The position numbers and the translations under genes are program-made. A stretch of 9,799 bases of DNA from Dokdonella_A sp040002595 (GTDB lineage: Bacteria > Pseudomonadota > Gammaproteobacteria > Xanthomonadales > Rhodanobacteraceae): the NCBI GenBank assembly GCA_040002595.1, contig JBDUED010000087.1, positions 1 to 9,799 on the forward strand, written 5' to 3'. The notes below the pieces were generated by a model. It saw only the letters and a list, made by a program, of their open reading frames with translations. It did no database searches and was not told where the DNA came from. Shown in pieces: positions 1 to 7,400 of this stretch (positions are counted from its first letter, which is position 1; each line of letters starts with the position of its first letter).

Positions 1-71
1 GGTGCCGGTGGTGCCGGTGGCAATGGCGCGCGTGGCGGCGTTGCCGGCGGCGGCGGCGGCGGTCAGGGCGG
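1..71 (+). repeat. GGC/GGT-rich low-complexity codon repeat
   Basis: The stretch begins with two identical 9-base units (GGTGCCGGT at 1-9 and 10-18) and continues as GGC/GGT/GCG codons, including five consecutive GGC codons near 46-60. It encodes the Gly/Ala-rich part of the partial protein at 1-258. Such tracts can expand or contract by slippage. Confidence 0.6.
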
Positions 72-258
72 CAGCGTATTCGGAATCTATTCTTACGCGT
101 CGGGGATCACTGCAAACGGCAACACGTATGTCGGCGGCACAGCCGGTTCGGGCGGCAGCGGCGGAGCGAGCGCGGTGGGCGTCGGCGCCGGCGAAAATGG
201 ACAGAGCGGCGTCATTGGCGACACTGGAACTTGCGCCTCGCTGGGGTCATGCAACTAA
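1..258 (+). CDS. C-terminal end of a glycine-rich, probably secreted protein (5' partial)
   Basis: Frame 1 is open from the first base to a TAA at 256-258 and gives 85 residues, the C-terminus of a longer protein. The first ~25 residues are almost entirely Gly/Ala in GAGG and GGNG steps with one uninterrupted Gly run. The rest is still rich in Gly, Ser, Ala and Thr (motifs GGTAGSGGSGG and GVGAGENGQSG) and ends in a tail with two cysteines, TCASLGSCN. Such composition is typical of extended surface or extracellular proteins. I recognise no catalytic domain and cannot name the family. The frame-2 reading, which begins with an ATA-like start and is Ala/Arg-rich, is a shadow: frame 1 has the coherent low-complexity pattern and the natural ending. 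The gene converges on the beta-helix gene at 376-1763. The N-terminus, including any signal peptide, lies outside the window. Confidence 0.7.
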   Translation, partial: GAGGAGGNGARGGVAGGGGGGQGGSVFGIYSYASGITANGNTYVGGTAGSGGSGGASAVGVGAGENGQSGVIGDTGTCASLGSCN

Positions 259-260
259 GT

Positions 261-283
261 AAAAAGGAAATCGCCAAGAGGCG
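261..283 (-). terminator. Possible rho-independent terminator of the beta-helix gene
   Basis: Read on the minus strand, a small GC hairpin (CGCC at 283-280, loop TCTT, GGCG at 275-272) is followed by ATTTCCTTTTT (271-261). The stem is only 4 bp, and it lies 92 bases past the minus-strand stop at 376. A second inverted repeat lies between them: GTTTTGC at 303-309 and GCAAAAC at 321-327, a 7-bp stem with an 11-base loop and no immediate U-run. Either could end the converging transcripts. The call rests on shape alone. Confidence 0.28.
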
Positions 284-375
284 GAAAAAAGGGAAGAAGT
301 GGGTTTTGCATTGCGCCGCCGCAAAACGCCACTCTGCACCGTATTTCGAGCCGCCATTCCGGCGCGAGTGGGGCC

Positions 376-1763
376 TCAAAATCCATCGGCGAATATTTCG
401 TTGTATTCAAATGCGCCGATATCGCAGCGATTGCTCGCGGGCGGTGGGCGTGGTCGTCCGCGCTGGTCGGTAAAGATGGGCATGCCATTCTGGTCGTCAC
501 ACCCGACCGCGCCGCCGATCAGGTTGCTCGGCGGGACCAGCGCGATGGTCTGGGTCGGACCGCCGCGGTTCGCGAGGATCCCGATTTCATTCAGGGAACC
601 GATATATGAGCTGGTTCCCGAACTATTTGCGGCGACAACGCACTGTGGCGGTATCGCATAGAACTGATCGTTGCCAAAAATTCCGATCTCACCGAAGCAA
701 TCCTCATAGTCCTGTTGCCCCGACAGATAGTTTCCAGCGACGACGCTGTTGCGCAGATTGAATACGCCGCCGGCATTGTTGTAGATTCCGGCGCCGTCGC
801 CCACCGAATCAAAATCCGCATCCGCCTCGTTGTAAGCGATGGTCGTGTTATAGAAGTTGGCAACGCCGGCAGAATTGTTCCAGATACCTCCGCCGTTGGT
901 GCTGGCATGATTCGCGCTGATCGTGCTGTTGGAGACAATCAGCACGTGTGAGTTGCCGATGCCACCTCCGATTGAGCCGGTGGCCGTGTTTCCACTGATG
1001 GTGCTTGTGTCAACAGATAACGTGGCGGAATTGCCATTTTGTATGCCTCCGCCTGCAACTGCGATGTTTGCGCTGAATGTGCTGGCACTCACCGTTGCGA
1101 CGCCATTGTTGAACAAACCGCCGCCAAAGTCGGTGGTGGTGTTGCCAGTGACGCTGCTCTGATTCAAATAGAGCGTGCCGGAGTTGCTGAGACCACCTCC
1201 ATAGGCGTGGCCCTCGTTGCCGCTGATCGTGCACTGGGTCAGGGTCAGCGTGCCACCGTTGAATATTCCGGCCCCGATGAGACTGGCCCTGTACCCATTG
1301 CGGATGGTCACACCGGAAATATTCACGGTGCGCCCGCTTTCCACATTGAATAAACGGTCTATCTTGTTCCCATCGATGATGGTGGTGGCCGCGCCTGCGC
1401 CCACAATGCTGATCGCGGGGTTGCCACTGGTGGGAGCTTTCAGGTTCAGATCACCGCAGGCATCGTCTCCAGAATCGGCGCACACGTCGGGTAAAATCGT
1501 AAGGACATAGGTGCCGGCGGGAAGAACGACCATTGCGCCGTTAATCGCACGGTTGGCTTCCATGATCGCGGCGCGCAGGGTACAGGTGCCCGCGGTCGTG
1601 TGACAGGCGCCGTTACCGGGATTGTCGTCCGGGGCAAGTCTTGTGCATGATCGTTCACCGTGAAGGTCGGCGGGGGCGGCGGGACAGCCCGCGCCGACAT
1701 TGCCACCGCGGAGGCAGCGATCAACAGGAAGGTACGCACCAAAATCATCAGGCAAGGATTCAT
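376..1763 (-). CDS. CSLREA-domain right-handed beta-helix secreted protein, frame broken near 1635
   Basis: The start chosen is ATG at 1763, preceded by AGAGGTGG (1778-1771) at 7-base spacing. It opens a clear signal peptide (Leu/Ile/Ala core, ARA cleavage near residue 26), then PPPPPTFTVND, the usual opening of a CSLREA domain. The next expected piece, APDDNPGNGAC...TCTLRAAIMEAN, lies in the other frame. Adding one base near 1635 joins them into 462 residues. The body has six beta-helix turns ending in TISGN-like motifs (near 179, 204, 229, 255, 281, 308), each followed by a GGGI/GGGL step. It ends with DQRGRPRP...RCDIGAFEY (434-454) and the tail EIFADGF. Such proteins are exported surface or extracellular proteins, often of unknown ligand. 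The longer unbroken frame from 1848 lacks a signal peptide and is probably not the true start. The break could be a sequencing error or a real mutation. Confidence 0.8.
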
Positions 1764-1783
1764 AAGTCTGCCACCTCTTTGCC

Positions 1784-1810
1784 AATATATACGACAAGCC
1801 GGACTGCCAA
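1784..1810 (-). promoter_or_regulatory. Weak promoter candidate for the beta-helix gene
   Basis: On the minus strand, TTGGCA (1810-1805) and TATATT (1789-1784) resemble -35 and -10 boxes. This is one of the few AT-rich patches in the gap before the gene. The 15-base spacer is short. A start site about seven bases downstream would put the ribosome binding site almost at the transcript's 5' end, so the call is weak. Confidence 0.22.
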
Positions 1811-1982
1811 ACGACATTGGGCAGTCGGACGCGCACCGGGCATGACAAGGTCTCAGCAAGGACGCTGCCTTGAACATCACTCGATCACCCGCTGCAAGTC
1901 AGGCAAGGGTGGCGCGCGCGCGTGAACGCAGCTTCAACCCCTGTTCTTTTACGCATCATCCGAAGTTGTTCGCGACATGGGC

Positions 1983-2004
1983 TTTGCCGCATCGACGCAG
2001 CAAA
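1983..2004 (-). terminator. Hairpin just after the ClC gene, terminator-like without a U-tract
   Basis: TTTGC...GCAAA arms form an 8-pair stem with one G·U pair when read on the minus strand (arms 2004-1997 and 1990-1983) and a 6-base loop. It begins four bases after the ClC stop codon (2011-2009), where a terminator or a 3'-end-protecting hairpin would sit. No run of U follows, so intrinsic termination is doubtful. Confidence 0.3.
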
Positions 2005-2008
2005 CGGA

Positions 2009-3346
2009 TCACGACGGACCAACGCCTGCCTGTTGCTGTTCGCGCTGATTGAGAAGTTGCTGGGCGAAGGCGCGATAGACTGGCGTCTTGCAGACCAGCG
2101 TCGAGAACGTGCGACCCAGAAGGCACGCGGCGATGATCGGCACCACGAACTCGTGATTGTCCGTCAGTTCCATCGTGATGACGGCAGCAGTCAGCGGCGC
2201 TTGCGTCACGCCGGCGAGATAAGCCGACATGCCGAGGAGAATCACGGATGCGGGTGCTGTGTCCGGCAGCCACTGCGAGAGGATGGACCCTTCCCCGGCG
2301 CCCACGGCGAGAGCGGGCGAAAAAATTCCGCCGGGGATACCTGCTGCCGAGGACACCAGATTCGCCAGCCATTTGCCGACGCCGAACCACGGCGTGACCG
2401 CATGGCTCCCAGCTATCAATTCGCGTGCCTGCGCGTATCCCGTGCCATAGACCGCGTCATGGCTCAGATAGCCAATCAATGCAAGGGCGAGCCCGCACGC
2501 GGCCGCGAAACCCACTGGAGAACGGCGCTTGAATGTGCCGAGGATGCCCGGCAGTCCGCTCCCGATGCGCAGGATGATCCTTGCGAACAAGCCGCCAGTA
2601 AGACCGCCGCAAACACCCGTGACGAGGACTGCCAGCCAGGCGGCGCCAATCGGCAATGAGGTGCTCATCCTGCCGAAATACGTGTAATCGCCAACCAGCC
2701 ACAGCGAGACGATACCGCTGACCATCACTGCGGTAAGCAATGCGCCGCTGAAGCGGTGTTCAAAAGTACCGGCGAGTTCCTCGATCGCGAACACGATGCC
2801 GGCCAGCGGTGTGTTGAACGCTGCGGCGAGGCCGGCTGCACCGCCGGCGAGCGCGAAACGCGAGATCGACTTCTGGTCGCTCAAGCCAGCACGCTTGCCC
2901 AGCCACACCATCAATCCGGCGCCGGTATGCACGGTCGGCCCTTCACGCCCGACCGAGGCGCCGACCAGCATTGCAAACAAGGTCAGGACGATCTTCGCCA
3001 CGCTCACCGGCAGCGACAGCATGCGTGTTCTGAAAGACACATCGTCTTCGCGGCTTATCGCGGCGATGACCTGCGGGATGCCACTTCCGCGTGTTGCCTT
3101 GAAGGCACCTTCGGTGAACCATGCAAGCAAGGCGAAGCCCACCGGCGTAACCAGAAACGGCCACCAGCGTCCGTGGCCGAGCATGCGCACGAACAGGCCG
3201 TAACAGAAGTCGGCGCCCTTGGCGAATGCGATGGCCGCAAGCGCGACCAGGATAGCTCCGCTCCACAAGGCAATCCGCCGCTGCCATCGTTTCGGCGACA
3301 GCAAGCCATGGTGGTCATCGATAGACAGGGGTGGGATATCGTCCAT
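2009..3346 (-). CDS. ClC-family chloride channel / Cl-/H+ exchanger
   Basis: This 445-residue polytopic inner-membrane protein carries the ClC filter motifs in order: GSGIP (87-91), GREGP (133-137), FNTPLAGIVFAIEE (177-190) and GIPGGIFSP (336-344), plus a late tyrosine, Y424, in TPVYRAF. By family knowledge, S88 and Y424 coordinate chloride, E135 is the gating glutamate and E190 matches the inner proton glutamate of the E. coli exchanger. Keeping both glutamates points to 2 Cl-/1 H+ exchange rather than a passive channel. GSGIP rather than GNGIP or GPGIP argues against the fluoride-exporting and plant nitrate-type clades. The length is normal for a bacterial ClC with no CBS domains. The ATG is fixed by an in-frame TGA three codons upstream (3355-3353), although no good ribosome binding site is visible. 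The gene starts 133 bp after the stop of the DUF6090-like gene, same strand. Likely roles are acid or osmotic ion balance, by inference. Confidence 0.95.
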   Translation of the reverse strand: MDDIPPLSIDDHHGLLSPKRWQRRIALWSGAILVALAAIAFAKGADFCYGLFVRMLGHGRWWPFLVTPVGFALLAWFTEGAFKATRGSGIPQVIAAISREDDVSFRTRMLSLPVSVAKIVLTLFAMLVGASVGREGPTVHTGAGLMVWLGKRAGLSDQKSISRFALAGGAAGLAAAFNTPLAGIVFAIEELAGTFEHRFSGALLTAVMVSGIVSLWLVGDYTYFGRMSTSLPIGAAWLAVLVTGVCGGLTGGLFARIILRIGSGLPGILGTFKRRSPVGFAAACGLALALIGYLSHDAVYGTGYAQARELIAGSHAVTPWFGVGKWLANLVSSAAGIPGGIFSPALAVGAGEGSILSQWLPDTAPASVILLGMSAYLAGVTQAPLTAAVITMELTDNHEFVVPIIAACLLGRTFSTLVCKTPVYRAFAQQLLNQREQQQAGVGPS

Positions 3347-3479
3347 GACTGCTCACGGCAGATAAGGGTATGAATCTCGCGCAATCGGCAAGGCCAGCAA
3401 AGACCGCGGACGGCACTCGCGATTTTCGCGGTTCGCCACGGGCATTACCACCCTTTCGCAGTCGCGTCTCGGGGCAAAT

Positions 3480-4244
3480 TCACCTGGCCTCGATGGCTGC
3501 AGCGAGATGGGTCGTGTCGCTGCGGGTTGCAGCGAGAACCATCGTGCTCACGCTCAGCGTGGACATCCATGAGCGAAGGTTTTGCAACAACGTGTCCGAG
3601 TGTCGATACATATCGAGAATGGCAGCGGCCTCATCCTCGCCGATCGGTGCCGGGCAATCGATCAACTCCTGATTGCCGCCCTTGTTTTGGCGCCAGCAGT
3701 TGCTCCAGATGTATTGTTGGACGTGCCAAGGTGTGAGCCCCCGGATTTGAATCCGGTAGAGTGGATCGTGACGAAGGATATTGGCGGTGATGCCGGTACC
3801 CGATAGCTGATAATAGCCAGCCAGTTGCTTGCGCAGCCCCTCCTGCTCGATCAGCACCAGCCCGCCACTATCGCGCATCTCCGTGTACGTGGTGCTTTGA
3901 AGCTCGAACGGCATCAACTGACTGGCCTGGTACCACGCCAGCACGGTCTTCCATGCCGAACCGCCCACGCGTTGGCCGGTTTCGCCATTGGCGATGGCAG
4001 CCGAGCCATAGCTCGAAACCATTCTCCAGAACACCAGCGTGTTATCGATGTTGTTTTGATCGGCCACCAAGTCTGCATGAAGGCTTCGGTAGTAACCATC
4101 GGCACGGACATGATCCACCCGATCCTGGTTCCAGTTGCTCACCTGCAACGCGATCAGGATGCCGACGACAACGACCAGAAGCTCGATGACCGCGGCCATC
4201 CAATCGTGTTCGCGCAGGCGCAATGCCAGCTTTCTCGCTTTCAT
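3480..4244 (-). CDS. DUF6090-like single-pass membrane protein of unknown function
   Basis: The protein has 254 residues. A short basic N-terminus (MKARKLALRLREHDW) leads into one membrane helix at about 17-35, ending in the family-like motif VGILIALQVSNWNQDR (27-42). A soluble, largely helical domain follows. Residues 119-145 (TYTEMRDSGGLVLIEQ, then LRKQLAGYY) resemble the DUF6090 pattern, in which a Ser-Gly-x-Leu step precedes a helix ending in YY. By the positive-inside rule the C-terminal domain is probably periplasmic. The start is firm: TGA directly abuts the ATG, and GGGGA (4255-4251) sits at good spacing. That binding site lies inside a short palindrome at 4249-4260. The gene is 163 bp after the GH94 stop and 133 bp before the ClC start, same strand. 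The function is unknown, and the family link is from recalled motifs rather than a search. Confidence 0.78.
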   Translation of the reverse strand: MKARKLALRLREHDWMAAVIELLVVVVGILIALQVSNWNQDRVDHVRADGYYRSLHADLVADQNNIDNTLVFWRMVSSYGSAAIANGETGQRVGGSAWKTVLAWYQASQLMPFELQSTTYTEMRDSGGLVLIEQEGLRKQLAGYYQLSGTGITANILRHDPLYRIQIRGLTPWHVQQYIWSNCWRQNKGGNQELIDCPAPIGEDEAAAILDMYRHSDTLLQNLRSWMSTLSVSTMVLAATRSDTTHLAAAIEAR

Positions 4245-4248
4245 TCAC

Positions 4249-4260
4249 ATTCCCCGGAAT
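4249..4260 (-). promoter_or_regulatory. Palindrome enclosing the ribosome binding site of the DUF6090-like gene
   Basis: On the minus strand ATTCC-GG-GGAAT spans the purine-rich ribosome binding site, which ends about five to seven bases before the ATG at 4244. It is a perfect 12-base palindrome. A two-base loop is too tight for an ideal RNA hairpin, so it may equally be a protein site or chance. Confidence 0.3.
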
Positions 4261-4407
4261 CCGCATGGCACGCGCAGTCTGACATCCCGGCGATAGTATC
4301 CGTGAAGGCGACAGGTTTCCTCGCAACCCGATAGTACAAGCGGCAAGAGCCACGTTATCGAAAATCTCGCGGATCGGTTTCCGTCCGATAGACGACTCAC
4401 GGCTGAA

Positions 4408-7400
4408 TCAGCCAAGCACGACGCGCACCCGATGGACTGCGCCATCGTCAACCAATGGCACGCGCCCAGCGGGGTCATCCGCCAGTTTCACGCCGTCCAG
4501 TTCGGTGAGAACAACACCCCGGCAGACACCCTGCGGGTTTTCCACTGTGATGTCGTAGCGCGTGACTTTTCCGTGCTTGCCGCGATGGCGAAATTTGATC
4601 TCGTAGCCCGGCCACGTATCCGGGATGCATGGCTCAAGCTGCAGGCTGTCGCCGCATTTGTGGAATCCGAGCACGGCTTCGATGCCGGCGCGATACAGCC
4701 AGCCCGCCGAGCCGGAATACCAGGTCCAGCCGCCGCGCCCGACAAGCGGGTCAACCGAATACACATCAGCGCAGGAAACGTAGGGTTCGACCTTGTAGCG
4801 TGCGAGTGCTTCGGGTGAATCGCCGTGCAAGATCGGATTGAGGATCGAGAACAACTCGCCCGCCTTGTCCCCCTGCCCCAATGCCGCGAATGCGAAAATC
4901 GACCAGATCGTTCCGTGCGTGTACTGGCCACCATTTTCGCGAATGCCCGGCGGATAGCCTTTGATGTAACCCGGATCAAGCGGCGTGCGATCGAAGGGCG
5001 GCGTGAACAACAAGGCGATCTTGTCGTCGTGACGGATCAGGCGCTCGTCGACAGCGCGCATGGCTTGCGCAGCGTGCGTTGGATCGGCGACACCTGACAT
5101 CACACTCCACGATTGCGCAATCGCGTCGATCTTGCATTCGAGGCTGCTGTCGGATCCGAGCGGCGTGCCGTCGTCGTAGTAGCCACGCCGATACCACTTG
5201 CCATCCCATCCTGCGCCTTCGAGCGCGACGCGCACGCTCGCCGCGCACTGCTGCCAGCGCGCAAGACGATCGTTATCGCCATGTGCCTGCGCAGCAGAAG
5301 CGCTCGCGTCGATCGTTGCGATCAGGAACCAGGCAAGCCACACGCTTTCTCCATGGCCTTTCTCGCCGACGCGGTTCATGCCGTCGTTCCAGTCGCCGGT
5401 GCCCATCAACGGCAATCCGTGCGCGCCGAGCGCAAGGCTGACGTCCAGTGCGCGTGCACAGTGTTCGTACAAACTTGCCGGATCCGGCGCGACGGTTGGC
5501 AGGAAGAAGGATTCATCCTGCCCTTCCTTCAAGGCATCGCCTTGCAGAAATGGCACGCTTTCAGCGTACACCGCGTCATCCCCAGTCACCGCGACGTAGT
5601 GCGCGACGACATAGGCAAGCCAGATACGATCGTCGGTCATGCGTGTACGGATGCCCTGCCCCGATGGCGGCAGCCACCAGTGTTGGACGTCGCCTTCGAC
5701 AAACTGTCGCGACGCTGCGCGCAATATCTGCTCGCGAGCCACGTCGGGCCGACTCACGCACATCGCCATCACGTCCTGCAGTTGATCGCGAAAGCCATAG
5801 GCGCCGCTGGCCTGGTAGTACGCGGTGCGCGCCCACACGCGGCAGCCAAGCGTCTGGTAGGGCAGCCAATCGTTGAGCACGATATCCATCGCGCGGTCAG
5901 GGGTGCGCACCTGCACGGTGTCGAGCATGTCATCCCAGAGCGCGCGCGCCTGCGCGAGCGCGGCGCCGAGATCCGCAGTGCGATATTTCTTGACCAAGTT
6001 CTGCGCGTCGACAGTCGATGCCGCTTCGCCGAGCATGAACACAATCTCGATCTGCTCATCCACTGCGAGTTCGATCCCGGTCTGCAATGCGCCGCAAGGA
6101 TCGAGGCCAGCACCAACCTGCCCTGACAGCGGCGTGTCATCGCGCAGCGCTGCAGGCTCGCCGGGTTCGCCGTAATGGCCAAGAAATTCGCGACGATCGC
6201 CGCTCCAGGAGGTCTGCCGACCGTCGAGATCGATGAACGCAATCCGTTCGCCGAACTCCGCGCGCCACGCGTTGCGCGCAAACAAGGCACCGGTCGCCTC
6301 GTCGATCGATGTCACCACGAACGGCGCCGAACACACGCCATTGGCGCCGAGCCCCCATTCGACATAGGCCGCGATCGACAAGCGGCGCGCGCGACCCGAC
6401 ACGTTGTGCAGCCGCAGCCGCGACAGCTTGATTGAATCGGCCACCGGCACGAACTGCAGCAGGTCCAGATCGATACCATGCGCCGTATTCGTGAACTGGC
6501 TCCAGCCCTTGCCATGGCGCGCCGTACAGCGTGCCGACGGCACGCGAATCGGCGAAGCAGTCGCGCTCCACAGATCGCCACTGTCACAGTCGCGCAGATA
6601 CAGCACATCGTGCGGCGTATCGCTGACCGGATCGTTCGGCCACGGCGTGATCGCGTTTTGCTGGCTGTTGACTGACCACGCGTAACCGCCACCCTCGGCC
6701 GACACCATGAAACCGAACGACGGGTTCGCGATGATATTGACCCATGGCATCGGCGTGCAGGCGCCGTCAGAAAGGTCGATCACATATTCGCGACCTTCCT
6801 GCGCAAAGCCACCACGACCGTTGTCGAATTCGAGCGATGCGTCGAGCGTGCCAGACTCGGCACGGGTCATCGGATTTCGTATCGCCGTGCGCAACGCTGG
6901 CGGCGGATCGCACCGCTGTGACGAGGCAACTGCAGCGCCGTCTTCTGCAGTTTGCTTCCAACCCGTTGCCGTCGCATCCAGAACGACGCGTGCCACGGTC
7001 GCCAAGCCATCGCGCAAGTCGGCGGAAATCGCGTCGTCGCGCAACGCGAACACGCTGGCCGGTGTGGCCTCGGCTGGACTCTTCAATGCGGTCTGCTGGG
7101 CATCGACGAGTGCGGCGATCTTTGCCTGCAGATCGTCGGTAGCCGTCGATGCGGTATTTAGCAGCACAACATCCACGCCAAACCGTTTCGATTGCCAAAT
7201 CGCTTGCGCGCGCAGGAGATCGCGCACGCCATCGAGCATTCCGATTGCCGCGATGCGCAACAGGACAATGGGACGATCGCCGGAAATTCCCTTGGCCCAC
7301 AGCACTGGCGCACCGCCCTTGCCGCGCGCGAGAACATTGCGCGGCGCACGCCACGTGGCATCGCTGATCAGCAGTGGCGCAACAAGGCGTGCGTTGAACT

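Noticed and set aside
2..262. 86-codon frame-2 reading at the window start
   Set aside because: Frame 1 is open from the edge and gives a coherent Gly-rich sequence. The frame-2 product is an Ala/Arg-rich shadow.
376..1848. Unbroken 490-codon reading of the beta-helix gene starting at 1848
   Set aside because: Its first ~70 residues have no signal peptide or family match, while the other frame supplies a signal peptide, a ribosome binding site and the expected domain opening. I prefer a start at 1763 with a one-base frame break.
1922..2659. 245-codon plus-strand open frame opposite the ClC gene
   Set aside because: The ClC reading has all family motifs and the antisense product has none. 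It is a shadow frame.
3418..3430. CGCGA-TTT-TCGCG palindrome between the DUF6090-like and ClC genes
   Set aside because: It is short, with a 3-base loop and no T-run or operator-like match. It is expected by chance in GC-rich spacers.
4373..4389. ATCGG-N7-CCGAT hairpin just after the GH94 stop as a terminator
   Set aside because: The stem is only 5 bp, with a 7-base loop and no adjacent U-run. This is too weak to call.
5113..6126. 337-codon open frame on the plus strand opposite the GH94 gene, and a second one of equal length at 6707-7720
   Set aside because: Both lie antisense to the well-supported GH94 coding region. Their translations are Arg/Ala/Ser-rich with no family motifs. High GC and strong codon bias leave few stops on the opposite strand, and the equal length is coincidence.
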